Below are positions 1-7,920 of a stretch of DNA of 26,819 nucleotides, one piece after another. Under the pieces are notes generated by a model. It had not been told where the DNA came from. It did not search any database and was given only the letters and a program-made list of their open reading frames with translations. How positions within the stretch are numbered: position 1 is the first letter of the stretch; each line of letters opens with the position of its first letter. The DNA lies in the NCBI GenBank assembly GCA_964389375.1, contig CAYMDP010000038.1, forward strand, positions 1 to 26,819, written 5' to 3'. Source of the DNA: CAYMDP01 sp964389375 (lineage in GTDB: Bacteria; Bdellovibrionota; Bdellovibrionia; Bdellovibrionales; UBA1609). The translations under genes and the position numbers were made by a program.

Positions 1-1
1 C

Positions 2-1081
2 CCAGTTGAGGGAGCCTCAAAGGCAGAATCTAGTGGACCAAATTATGAATCTGGAGAGACCGAAAAATCAGGGAGTTTGTTTTCTCAGGGAGAAAAAACA
101 GCGGGAATGGAAGCTCGTTCGGGGTCTACCTCTTCGGAGCTTAAGTCCGCAAACCAGTCGGGAGCAAACAATAGCGCTAGTGGTCCGGCTTACATTCCAA
201 ACCATCAGGCGAAGAATTCAAGCGGGAATCCAAGTTCGTCTACATCGGGCTTACAAGCTGGAACCTCCGGGTTTGATCAGACAAAAAATGGGGCGACAAC
301 AGAATCGAGTGGCGAGCAAAAAAATTCCGATCAAGAGGTTTCTTCGACAGCCATTCGTGGGATTGCTTCCAAAACTTCTCCAATAAATGAAAACCCGGAG
401 TGGGTTCACAAGGCGATCTCGGACACTTTGATAAAAATATGTAAACCCGAACAACAAAAGGAACAAATCATTATCGAGGGACTGATTTCTCATATTTCGG
501 CTTTAAAGCTAGATGTGAATCAACAGTCTGGATTGATTCTTTTGTCCAGCGCGGATGATGGGCAAATTGAGAGGGCCGTTCTTGAGCTCTTCCGCACGGA
601 GTTCCTAGAAAATATGAAGGCGTCTTCAATTGAGGCGAAGCTTGGACATGCTTTTGGGTTTAATCTTCCCGAAGTATCTTTTGCGGAGTGGACATCGGGC
701 TCGGGGATGTTCATGTTTAAACATCCCCATTCTCAGTCCCAGATTCAGGCTTCTTTTCAGGCCCTTGCCCAAGGCGCCGAGGATCTGGTCTTGGACTCAA
801 AGACAAAAATGATCCCGATCCCAATCCGAGAAATTTCTCCTGACACGGTTGTAAACTTCAGAGCCTATTTGTATTTGAAGAAGAACGATTTATTTTATCT
901 TTATTTAAATGAAGGAAGAAATATTCATCCACTGCAGTTGGACCGCCTTGAAAAAAGCAAGGTTACACACTTCTATATAAAAGAAACGGATCGCGAAAAG
1001 TACGACAACTATACGGGAATTCGAGAAATTACTCTAAATGTAAAAAACTATCTATTGAATCAAAAAAAGAAAGCCTCGTAA
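2..1081 (+). CDS. Hypothetical protein with disordered Ser/Gly-rich region and C-terminal regulatory-like domain (5' truncated)
   Basis: The reading frame is open from base 2 with no stop, so the gene almost certainly begins upstream of the window; the first possible internal start is a TTG at 77. The first ~120 visible codons are rich in Ser, Gly, Glu, Gln and Asn and look disordered. The rest is folded: a helical stretch, then a segment holding WTSGSGMFMFKHP, and a C-terminal module of about 70 residues starting at PIPIREISPDTVVNFRAYLYL and ending near YDNYTGIREI. That last module resembles the small N-terminal domain found in front of HD-GYP and other regulatory outputs (DUF3391-like: 'set of values carried by a cell component'), with its FRAYLYL / LNEGRNIHPLQLDRL / HFYIKETD pattern. 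This resemblance is by eye. No HD or receiver domain is visible in the part present. It ends 19 bases from the convergent mutase gene. Confidence 0.7.
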   Translation, partial: PVEGASKAESSGPNYESGETEKSGSLFSQGEKTAGMEARSGSTSSELKSANQSGANNSASGPAYIPNHQAKNSSGNPSSSTSGLQAGTSGFDQTKNGATTESSGEQKNSDQEVSSTAIRGIASKTSPINENPEWVHKAISDTLIKICKPEQQKEQIIIEGLISHISALKLDVNQQSGLILLSSADDGQIERAVLELFRTEFLENMKASSIEAKLGHAFGFNLPEVSFAEWTSGSGMFMFKHPHSQSQIQASFQALAQGAEDLVLDSKTKMIPIPIREISPDTVVNFRAYLYLKKNDLFYLYLNEGRNIHPLQLDRLEKSKVTHFYIKETDREKYDNYTGIREITLNVKNYLLNQKKKAS

Positions 1082-1095
1082 AAAACATTAGAGGC
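1062..1095 (-). terminator. Possible Rho-independent terminator of the pgm/pdxA/parvulin operon
   Basis: Read on the minus strand, GCCTC, a 13-base loop and GAGGC are followed at once by TTTCTTTTTTT. It lies just past the stop of the mutase gene and overlaps the 3' end of the convergent + strand gene. The stem is only 5 bp (four G-C pairs), so this is plausible but not strong. Confidence 0.4.
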
Positions 1096-1100
1096 GGATT

Positions 1101-2471
1101 TTAAAGTAGTGGTTTTACAATCTGATCGAACTCGTCCTGAATTTTACGAAGACCTTTCTCCGTAGTGGATTCGAACCTTAAAACTAAAACCGGTTGTGTG
1201 TTGGACGCTCTCGCAAGAGCCCAGCCATCTGGATAGCTGACGCGTATCCCGTCTATAAGATTCAAAGAAAGCTGGCTTGCGGCAGATTGAAAGTGAGACT
1301 TTAAACGCTCGACAATAAGATGCTTTTTTTCTTCAGTCGTATCAATCCGAATTTCTGGAGTACTAAAACCCGGAGGAAGATCACTAAGAAGTTGGCGAAT
1401 GGTTTTTCCAGTTTGGGACAAGATTTCGACTAAACGAAGACCTGCGTAAAGAGCATCATCATAACCATAGTTACGATCGTTAAAGAAAATATGCCCACTG
1501 AGCTCTCCACCAAAGGGAGCCTTTTCCGATTTAATTTTTTCTTTCACCAGACTATGTCCGGTTTTCCACATAATAGGAATGCCTTTATACTTTTCAATAT
1601 AGTCGTACATTCGATCGGAACACTTCACATCACCAATAATTTTTTGGCCTGGTTTGTCTGTAAGAAGAAAGCGACTGACGAGTGCGATAAACTCATCCCC
1701 GTATAAAACATCTCCGTTTTCGTCCACGATTCCAATCCGGTCAGCATCTCCGTCAAAGCCGATCCCAACAAGAGCGCCCGTTTGGCGGACGCGCGCAATC
1801 AGGTCCGTTAAATTTTCTATCACTGTTGGGTCGGGATGGTGGTTGGGGAAGGTACCATCCGGCTCTTCAAAAAGTATATCGGGTTTTAGGCCCACAGCTT
1901 CGTACAAGCGACGAAGTACACAGCCGGCCGCGCCGTTTCCGCAATCCACAACAAGTGGAATTGGTTTAAGGTTTTTAAACTCTTCTTTGTAGCGCTCGAT
2001 ATAACCAGGAAGAATATCAAATCTTTGCTCAAGGCCAGACCCCGCCTGGAAATCCTCTGCGCGAATCATGGTTTCAAGTGTTTTGATGTCATCTCCAAAA
2101 ATCGTGGATTTTCCGACAGAGATCTTAAACCCGTTGTACTCGGGAGGGTTATGACTTCCGGTGACCATAATAGACCCGCTGACTTCTGGAAGAGAGAAAG
2201 TAGAATAATAGCTGATTGGAGATGTGACCAAGCCAAGCAAAAGGACATCGCCTCCGCCGGAGCGAATTCCTCGGCTTAGGGCTGCGACAATCTCTGGGCT
2301 TGAGAGTCTTGCATCGTGACCGATAGTGACTTTAGGCTTCTGATTCTTGAATCGACGAGAAACAAAGGTGATGTAGGCGCGTCCAAGTTGTTCAGCGAAG
2401 GAGAGATCAAACTGTTTATTGAATACACCGCGGATATCATATTCTCTAAAAATAATTGGATCCATTTTCAT
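1101..2471 (-). CDS. Phosphomannomutase/phosphoglucomutase (AlgC/ManB family)
   Basis: This 456-aa cytosolic enzyme belongs to the alpha-D-phosphohexomutase superfamily and interconverts hexose 1- and 6-phosphates, feeding nucleotide sugars for LPS and exopolysaccharide. All four active-site loops are present: the phosphoserine loop TGSHNP at 104-109 (Ser106), the metal loop DGDADR at 240-245, the sugar-binding loop GGELSGH at 321-327, and the phosphate-binding loop RASNTQP at 421-427. GGE(L)SGH and RxSNTxPVLVLRFE point to the PMM/PGM (AlgC, ManB) branch rather than GlmM. The ATG has AAGGA 8 bases upstream, formed partly by the pdxA stop region; a second in-frame ATG lies two codons later. 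It is the last gene of the parvulin-pdxA operon, 11 bases after pdxA. Mannose versus glucose preference cannot be read from the sequence. Confidence 0.93.
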   Translation of the reverse strand: MKMDPIIFREYDIRGVFNKQFDLSFAEQLGRAYITFVSRRFKNQKPKVTIGHDARLSSPEIVAALSRGIRSGGGDVLLLGLVTSPISYYSTFSLPEVSGSIMVTGSHNPPEYNGFKISVGKSTIFGDDIKTLETMIRAEDFQAGSGLEQRFDILPGYIERYKEEFKNLKPIPLVVDCGNGAAGCVLRRLYEAVGLKPDILFEEPDGTFPNHHPDPTVIENLTDLIARVRQTGALVGIGFDGDADRIGIVDENGDVLYGDEFIALVSRFLLTDKPGQKIIGDVKCSDRMYDYIEKYKGIPIMWKTGHSLVKEKIKSEKAPFGGELSGHIFFNDRNYGYDDALYAGLRLVEILSQTGKTIRQLLSDLPPGFSTPEIRIDTTEEKKHLIVERLKSHFQSAASQLSLNLIDGIRVSYPDGWALARASNTQPVLVLRFESTTEKGLRKIQDEFDQIVKPLL

Positions 2472-2482
2472 AAATTAAGTCC

Positions 2483-3433
2483 TTATTTCCTAATGAGTTC
2501 CAAAGCCAAATTAAGAGCATCAATCATCGAGCCGGGATGAGCGAGATCTTTTGCAAAGATATCTTTGGCCGTCCCATGATCTACGCTTGTTCTTACAAAT
2601 GGAAGTCCCAAGGTCAAATGAACTCCTCTTGAGGGCCCATGAAGAGCCTTAAATGGAATCAGGCCCTGGTCGTGATAGCTTGCAATAAGAAAAGAATAGC
2701 GACTGCGAATATCCTTCTGAAAGGCGACATCAGGAACCAGGGGCCCTTCGATGTGAAGGCCCCTCTTCTGAAGGCTTTTAATTAGGCTTAAATATAGCCG
2801 CTCTTCTTTACCAATCAGGCCATTTTCTCCGGCGTGGGGATTTAATCCCACAAGCCCAATGGGCTTTTGGGCCTGCCTTGAACTCATCTTTAAGCGCAGA
2901 GAATTTGTCTTCAAGATACAATCCGTCAACAGTTTGCGACTTAAGCGAGAGGGGACAGCCGCTAGGGGAATATGGCCAGTCGCAAGGACGACATTCAATT
3001 CCGGTCCAAGGAAGGCCATATAAAGGGACTTCGATCCAGAGACCTTTGCTAGAATCTCGGTATGCCCAACACTTTGATTTTTTCTGGAACCTCTGGGGGC
3101 AGATTTAGAAAGTGGTCCCGTAACCAGACCTTGCCACTTTTTTTTCAGGCACATTTCGGCAGAGAGTTTAATCCATTCTTCAGGGCTCAAATCGGAACAA
3201 ATATCGATCAACTCTTTGGGACGGATGACTTTGGGGACGTCTTCTAATGAAGAAATACTTATGCGCTGAAAACTTTGGTCTAAGCGCTTTAGATCCGGCC
3301 CAGGACAGCTTGAGGACCTCCAAAGCACAAACTGGACATTTTTTTGGGGACCAATTTGACCTAAGGCCTTTGAGGCAACCTCAGTTCCGATCCCGTCAAT
3401 GTCCCCAGTTGTGATAGAAATGCGTGCGAGCAC
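2483..3433 (-). CDS. pdxA: 4-hydroxythreonine-4-phosphate dehydrogenase PdxA
   Basis: PdxA is the NAD-dependent, metal-requiring dehydrogenase of the DXP-dependent pyridoxal 5'-phosphate pathway, active in the cytosol as a dimer. The 316-aa product carries the family signatures in order: GDIDGIGTE near 10-18 (usual GDPAGIGPE, so altered), TGPLSK 105-110, GHTE 123-126, GHIPL 153-157, GLNPHAGE 196-203, SYHDQGLIPFK 252-262 and LPFVRTSVDHGTAKDI 277-292. The metal-binding His residues sit in GHTE, the NPHAGE block and the YHDQ block. The length is close to normal (about 325-330). The start is GTG, placed directly after the TAA of the surA-like gene with no spacer, which implies coupled translation. 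It sits between a periplasmic isomerase and the sugar mutase; surA-pdxA neighbourhood is also known in enterobacteria. Confidence 0.95.
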   Translation of the reverse strand: MLARISITTGDIDGIGTEVASKALGQIGPQKNVQFVLWRSSSCPGPDLKRLDQSFQRISISSLEDVPKVIRPKELIDICSDLSPEEWIKLSAEMCLKKKWQGLVTGPLSKSAPRGSRKNQSVGHTEILAKVSGSKSLYMAFLGPELNVVLATGHIPLAAVPSRLSRKLLTDCILKTNSLRLKMSSRQAQKPIGLVGLNPHAGENGLIGKEERLYLSLIKSLQKRGLHIEGPLVPDVAFQKDIRSRYSFLIASYHDQGLIPFKALHGPSRGVHLTLGLPFVRTSVDHGTAKDIFAKDLAHPGSMIDALNLALELIRK

Positions 3434-4384
3434 TTATTTATTAATCCGGATAAACGAATCTTCGCGCTTTTGGTCAAGCCACTGGCGAAGTTGTTTTTTA
3501 AAGGCTTGGGCAAAGAGCTGTCCACGGATTTGTTCTTTCTCTGCTTGAAGTCTTGGGTCTTCAACGAGGCTGCGCTTATCTACTTTCAGAATGTGAATCC
3601 CCATTCGGGTTTTAACCGGAACAGTAAAATCTCCAACATCTAAGTTTCGAACCGCATCGGCCATTTCTTTAACCATATCACTGGCGCGAAACTTTCCAAG
3701 AAGACCGTCTTGGGCAAAATTTGGATCCTCACTGTACTGTGCCGCCATCTTATTGAAATTTTCTGGGCTCAGTTTCTTGCGAACATTCTCTGCCCGCTGA
3801 ATAGCTGCGGCCTCGCCACCGTTGGATGGGCGAAACAAAATATGAGACAAGGTGTACTCAAAAACTTGTAGATCTGATTTTCCTTTATTGGCCAGATAGT
3901 GGGCAGCAATATCGTCATCGCTAATTTTGATTCTAGAAGAAACCTCTCGCTCGATCAGACTTTGGCGCTCGAGAGTGGTCTTTACAAAATTTTGATAGTC
4001 CGAAAAGACAACGCCTTTTGCCTCGAGAGCTTGCTTAAGCTGAGCCCGAGAAATCTGATTTCGTTGAGTAATGCTCCGGATTTCTTGTTCAACTCTTTCT
4101 ATCGTTACGCTTAGATTTCGCTTCTTAACCTCAGAATCCATAAGGCGCTCATCGATCAAGTAATTGACCAGTAGATCGCGATCTTTGACAACGGCCTTCA
4201 TGTCAAACAGACCGGACAGCGCCTCATCGACCAAGCCACCAGTGACCGAGGTTTTTTTGAAGGACTCAAGGTCCGAAAGAGTAACGATTTGATCATTTAC
4301 AATAGCGACGATGCGTTCGACGGTCTTTGCGTGGCCTGTTGCCGCAAGAAAAATAAGGAGGATCGCCCAGACTGAAATTTTCAA
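3434..4384 (-). CDS. surA: SurA-like periplasmic chaperone / peptidyl-prolyl isomerase
   Basis: The 316-aa product has a signal peptide (hydrophobic 4-16, cleavage expected after GHA at 17-19). A SurA N-terminal chaperone region follows (VERIVAIVNDQIVTLSDLE onward, about 21-165), then a single parvulin/rotamase domain at about 175-271 (YTLSHILF, YSEDPNFAQDGLLGKF, VPVKTRMGIHILKV) and a short C-terminal helix. E. coli SurA has two parvulin domains; one is common in delta-type bacteria. The expected role is chaperoning outer-membrane proteins to the BAM complex. The start is TTG, 1 base after the TAG of the upstream lipoprotein gene, with AAGGA about 8 bases before it inside that gene's last codons. 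The adjacent pdxA, as in E. coli, supports the SurA name. Confidence 0.88.
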   Translation of the reverse strand: MKISVWAILLIFLAATGHAKTVERIVAIVNDQIVTLSDLESFKKTSVTGGLVDEALSGLFDMKAVVKDRDLLVNYLIDERLMDSEVKKRNLSVTIERVEQEIRSITQRNQISRAQLKQALEAKGVVFSDYQNFVKTTLERQSLIEREVSSRIKISDDDIAAHYLANKGKSDLQVFEYTLSHILFRPSNGGEAAAIQRAENVRKKLSPENFNKMAAQYSEDPNFAQDGLLGKFRASDMVKEMADAVRNLDVGDFTVPVKTRMGIHILKVDKRSLVEDPRLQAEKEQIRGQLFAQAFKKQLRQWLDQKREDSFIRINK

Positions 4385-4385
4385 G

Positions 4386-5336
4386 CTACTTTCCTTTTGT
4401 TTCGACTTTCAAGCTTCGAAGAAGCGCCTCATCACGAAAAACTTTAGCCAACCGGACGCGCTCTTCTAGCCATTTGGAATACACGGCCTGCTCGCGATTT
4501 TCAAGGAGTCGGCGCCGAATTTGACTCTTAACCTCTGAGAAAGGACTGGTTTGAGCAGGGCGGCGACCGAGGTTCTCTATGATATGGTAGCCATAGGCGG
4601 TTTTAAGGATTCCGGTTCGTCCACGGCCAATTTTTATCGCTTGATCAAAAACATCCAAAACACCACGCTCGACGTAGCCCAAATCGCCGCCGTTTTTTGC
4701 TTCAGGGGTCACTGAATATTGTTTTGCCAGGGCCTCAAAATCACCTGAGGATTTTAATTTTGCTAAGACGCTGTCTGCATCGGTCTCATTTGCCAGCACA
4801 ATCTGGCGCAGTTTGTATTGTTCTGGAGTTTGAAATTCCGATTTGTTTGCGTTGTAAAATTTCAACAACTCCTCTTCGGCGGGCTCCTGCGCCTGGGACT
4901 TAATCTGTTGAATCACAACTTGTTGAAGCAAGGAAAACGAGATTCGTTCTCGCCAATCCTTAAATGACAGACCTTCTTCGGCAAGAACTTGCTGAAAGGC
5001 GAGATCATCGGGATAAGAAGCACGGATTCCATTAATGTAAGCATCTAGGTCTTCAGCTTTGACCATGATTCCTTTTTCGTTTGCCCAGTCTTCTGTGATC
5101 ACGCGGATTACAAAATCTCGAATGATGGACTCTTTTGCAGAGGCAACAACGTGCTGGTCTTTTGCAGAGATTGCGCTATGGGGTCGAAGTTTTTCTGCCA
5201 GTTGGCCGGCGAAATCCTTGGCCGTCAAGGTCTTGCCATTGACTTCGACTATAGTTCTAGCCGCCGGGATTTCGCGGCTCCTCGTGCAGGAGGCCGTCAG
5301 GAGTGAGAGTGAGAGCAAACACAATAGAAGTTTCAC
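4386..5336 (-). CDS. Parvulin-type peptidyl-prolyl isomerase lipoprotein (PrsA/SurA-like)
   Basis: The 316-aa precursor begins with a lipoprotein signal peptide ending in the lipobox LTAS-C (Cys17), so the mature protein should be lipid-anchored in the envelope. A SurA_N-type helical chaperone region (about 28-160) starts with TIVEVNGKTLTAKDF, and a parvulin domain follows at about 173-260 (QYKLRQIVL, YSVTPEAKNGGDLGYVERG, LKTAYGYHIIENL). The domain order resembles PrsA foldases and SurA. The start is GTG one base after the upstream TAG, so expression is probably coupled to the preceding parvulin gene. It may act with its two neighbours on outer-membrane or secreted proteins; no specific client is indicated. 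Confidence 0.88.
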   Translation of the reverse strand: MKLLLCLLSLSLLTASCTRSREIPAARTIVEVNGKTLTAKDFAGQLAEKLRPHSAISAKDQHVVASAKESIIRDFVIRVITEDWANEKGIMVKAEDLDAYINGIRASYPDDLAFQQVLAEEGLSFKDWRERISFSLLQQVVIQQIKSQAQEPAEEELLKFYNANKSEFQTPEQYKLRQIVLANETDADSVLAKLKSSGDFEALAKQYSVTPEAKNGGDLGYVERGVLDVFDQAIKIGRGRTGILKTAYGYHIIENLGRRPAQTSPFSEVKSQIRRRLLENREQAVYSKWLEERVRLAKVFRDEALLRSLKVETKGK

Positions 5337-5337
5337 A

Positions 5338-6162
5338 CTAATTCAGCTTGTCGACTAGACCCTTGTTGACCTGAATTTTATACTTTGCTTTTAAAGCATT
5401 AAAGTAACTGTCGAAAATTTGCTTTCGCTTTTCATCAAATACGGCGGTTCGAATCTGACTTTTATTCGCATCTTGATAAGGTCTGCGAGCCGTCACTTTA
5501 ATGATGTGAAAACCAAATTGAGAGCGAATGAGGTTACTAAGTTCCGCGCCCTTTAGCTTTAAAGCGGCATCATAGACCAAGGGGGGCAAGGTGATTCTAG
5601 AGTGGTAGCCGATGTCTCCCCCAGAATTTTTGCTAAGTGTATCGTCAGAGTAAAGCTTCGCCAGCTCTTCAAAGGGTCGCTTAGATTTTTTAATCTCCGC
5701 CAAAATTTCTGAAGCGCGCTTTCTTGTTTGTTCCACTTCTGCGGGAGTTGCATTCGGCTTGTGTTCGAACAAAATATGGCTGACCTGAATTTGAGGGTTC
5801 GAAGCATAATGGCGGCGCATTTCGGCCTCAGAGACTTTTGTGTTATTCACCCGGGCGCCAACTTCTTTTTCTAAAAGGGCTTTATAAAGCTCTTGTCGAA
5901 TTCTTTCTTGAACCAGTGGGTCGTTACGAAGATTTTTCTTCTCGGCCTCTTGAACTCCGACCTCAAATCGGACCAGATCCTCTAAAAAAACCTCAGGGCT
6001 TGGTGTATTGATGAATTGTTTTTTTACATCGGCATACTTCTTATTAAATTCCTCAACCGTAATTTTCTGGTTGTTTATGGTCGCGAGGACCTGGCCAAAA
6101 GCGGCCACGGGAAGAAGTCCGAGAATTAGAAATATGCGGCTAGAAAATTTGAAAAAATCCAT
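5338..6162 (-). CDS. Periplasmic parvulin-type peptidyl-prolyl isomerase (PpiC/SurA family)
   Basis: This 274-aa protein is first in the operon. Residues 1-23 form a signal peptide (hydrophobic 9-21, likely cleavage after AAFG). An N-terminal SurA-like segment begins VLATINNQKITVEEF, followed by a helical region and a parvulin domain at about 124-230 (IQVSHILFEHKP, YSDDTLSKNSGGDIGYHSR, IRSQFGFHIIKVTARRP). The protein is shorter than its two downstream relatives and looks soluble rather than lipid-anchored. The ATG is preceded by AAGAGG about 9 bases away. Three different parvulins in series suggests a specialised set of periplasmic folding factors, arising by old duplication. Confidence 0.9.
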   Translation of the reverse strand: MDFFKFSSRIFLILGLLPVAAFGQVLATINNQKITVEEFNKKYADVKKQFINTPSPEVFLEDLVRFEVGVQEAEKKNLRNDPLVQERIRQELYKALLEKEVGARVNNTKVSEAEMRRHYASNPQIQVSHILFEHKPNATPAEVEQTRKRASEILAEIKKSKRPFEELAKLYSDDTLSKNSGGDIGYHSRITLPPLVYDAALKLKGAELSNLIRSQFGFHIIKVTARRPYQDANKSQIRTAVFDEKRKQIFDSYFNALKAKYKIQVNKGLVDKLN

Positions 6163-6281
6163 AATACTAAACCTCTTAATGCGGGTAGTCCTAGTTTTAA
6201 AAGGCTAGCACTCTCAATCGAACTGCTGCAATTTGTTTGCACCATTGGCGCGGCGCGATGCCCGGAGCTATCTCTTAGGGC
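6163..6281. other. Intergenic region between the etf and parvulin operons
   Basis: This 119-base gap lies between two minus-strand operons. It should hold the parvulin operon promoter and the end of the etf operon. I see no convincing -35/-10 pair. On the minus strand a weak bulged hairpin (CTTAAGGG / CCCTAAG) lies at the 6282 end but has no T tract. Confidence 0.4.
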
Positions 6282-6923
6282 CTATCCCTTAAGAATCTTC
6301 TCAGCCTGAAGTCTTGTACTGTTTAGTTCGGCCTCAAGTCGCTCAGCAAGTGCTGGGCTTTTAAGATCTCCATCCGCGGGTAGTGGAAAAGAGGGGCCGA
6401 AGAGGACCACGAGCCTGGAAAAAAAATGAGGCAATGAGGCTTGATTCCAGGACTTTTTAAAAATGAATTTTTTGTCTGCAGCGACACCCACCGGGACAAT
6501 GATTCCCTTTGTGAGATGAGCAAGCTCAAAGGCGCCGGGCTTTACTTTGTGAAGGGGCCCCTTTGGGCCATCTACGGCCATCGATGCATTATACCCACTT
6601 CTGCAGATTCGAACTAAACCCTTCAGTGCTGAAACTGCGCCCCGAGTAGAGGAGCCCCGAGAGGTTTTGCCGCCGAGCCTACGAATGACAAAATCGATAA
6701 GCTCTCCGTCTTTGCTTGTCGAGGTCATTGTCGCAATAGAATATTTGTTAACCAAGTGAGTAATTGCCAGCTCGTCACCATGCCAATGGGCAAAAATAAC
6801 CGGTCGCTTCTGCTGAAGAGCAAGCTTTAAGTCCTCACTCTCAATAAGGTTTTTTCTCCAGGACGCGGTAAGCCCTCGATAGAAAAGCCAAACAAGGGTC
6901 GGCAGAATAAATCTTCGAAACAT
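6282..6923 (-). CDS. DUF374 lysophospholipid acyltransferase family protein
   Basis: The 213-aa product has one N-terminal hydrophobic segment (about 5-20), suggesting inner-membrane attachment with a cytosolic active site. The conserved blocks of the DUF374 branch of the LPLAT superfamily are visible: HWHGD at 46-50 (the counterpart of the HX4D acyltransferase motif), SKDGELI at 70-76, RGSSTRG at 89-95 and DGPKGP at 118-123, then KPGAFELAHLTKGIIVPV. Such proteins are thought to transfer an acyl chain to a lipid A or phospholipid precursor; the exact substrate is unknown. The start lies 9 bases after the etfA stop with a poor ribosome site, so it probably depends on coupling to etfA. Confidence 0.85.
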   Translation of the reverse strand: MFRRFILPTLVWLFYRGLTASWRKNLIESEDLKLALQQKRPVIFAHWHGDELAITHLVNKYSIATMTSTSKDGELIDFVIRRLGGKTSRGSSTRGAVSALKGLVRICRSGYNASMAVDGPKGPLHKVKPGAFELAHLTKGIIVPVGVAADKKFIFKKSWNQASLPHFFSRLVVLFGPSFPLPADGDLKSPALAERLEAELNSTRLQAEKILKG

Positions 6924-6932
6924 TTCGCTCGA

Positions 6933-7895
6933 CTACTTTAATTTCGAAATTTCAGCGGTCAGTTTTGGCACAACCTCAAAAAGATCTCCGACAATCCCAT
7001 AAGTCGATTTCTGAAAAATCGGTGCATCAGGATCTTTATTGATTGCAACGATCACTTTGCTTGCACTCATTCCCGCAAGATGTTGGATGGCGCCTGAAAT
7101 TCCACAGGCGATGTAAAGACTTGGGGCCACGGTTTTGCCGGTTTGACCAACCTGCATTGAGTGCGGAACCCAGCCCGCATCTGCAACAGCGCGAGAGGCT
7201 CCAACGGTTGCATCTAGGGTCGATGCGAGCTCATCAAGAATTTTGAACTGCTCTGGCCCCTGCATGCCTCTTCCGCCCGAGACGATGATGTTAGCCTCTG
7301 TTAGATCAACTTTTTCGGTTTGGCCTTTGATCATGTCTTTAACTTGCGTCTTTATATCCCGTGGAGTGATCTGAATATCTTGAGCCGAGGCTTGAGCGGA
7401 GGCGTCTGGGCTTGAAACGGGAAGTTGATTCGGTCTCATCAAAACTATTTTGACAGGAGTATTTTCAAAAACGATTTCAGCACTGCATTTTCCGGAATAA
7501 AGAGGCTTGCGTACGGAAAGCTCACTAGCACTTAGCTTCATCTCGGTGCAGTCACTTGCAATACCGCCGCCGACCCGAGCCGCAACCCGAGGAAACAAAT
7601 CCCGAGCAAGGCTACTTGCCGAGGCCAGAACAACTTCTGCAGATTGTGCTTGAATCAGTTCAGAGATGAGGGCTGTGAAAATTTCAGGATTGTAAGAACT
7701 CAAAGTTGAGTCCTCCGAACAAAAAACTTGTTTTGCTCCGTAAGTGCCAAGTTGTGGAGCTAGCGCCTTAGAGCCCGCCCCAAGAGCCACAGCCAGAACG
7801 TCTCGACCGGAGGTCTTTGCGGCAGAAAGCATCTCGAGACTGCCTTTTTTGATTTGATTGTCGTGAAACTCTACGAAGACAAGAACTTTAGACAT
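6933..7895 (-). CDS. etfA: Electron transfer flavoprotein subunit alpha
   Basis: EtfA binds the FAD of the heterodimeric electron transfer flavoprotein, which collects electrons from acyl-CoA and related dehydrogenases and hands them to ETF:quinone oxidoreductase. The 320-aa length is normal. The C-terminal FAD domain is clear: SGGRGMQGPEQF near 207-218, then VGASRAVADAGWVPHSMQVG, QTGKTVAPSLYIACGISGAI and VIVAINKDPDAPIF. The N-terminal domain starts MSKVLVFVEFHDNQIKKGSLE as is usual for the family. The ATG has GGGGAA 7 bases upstream. It follows etfB by 25 bases, as in most etfBA operons. No ETF:quinone oxidoreductase gene is in the window. Confidence 0.97.
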   Translation of the reverse strand: MSKVLVFVEFHDNQIKKGSLEMLSAAKTSGRDVLAVALGAGSKALAPQLGTYGAKQVFCSEDSTLSSYNPEIFTALISELIQAQSAEVVLASASSLARDLFPRVAARVGGGIASDCTEMKLSASELSVRKPLYSGKCSAEIVFENTPVKIVLMRPNQLPVSSPDASAQASAQDIQITPRDIKTQVKDMIKGQTEKVDLTEANIIVSGGRGMQGPEQFKILDELASTLDATVGASRAVADAGWVPHSMQVGQTGKTVAPSLYIACGISGAIQHLAGMSASKVIVAINKDPDAPIFQKSTYGIVGDLFEVVPKLTAEISKLK

Positions 7896-7920
7896 ATTAT
7901 ATTCCCCATGATTTCAAATT

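Noticed and set aside
251..493. 80-aa minus-strand frame antisense to the first gene
   Set aside because: Lies wholly inside a well-formed + strand gene, has no ribosome site or recognisable motif.
6282..6300. Rho-independent terminator after the acyltransferase gene
   Set aside because: The bulged stem near the stop codon is not followed by a T tract on the minus strand.
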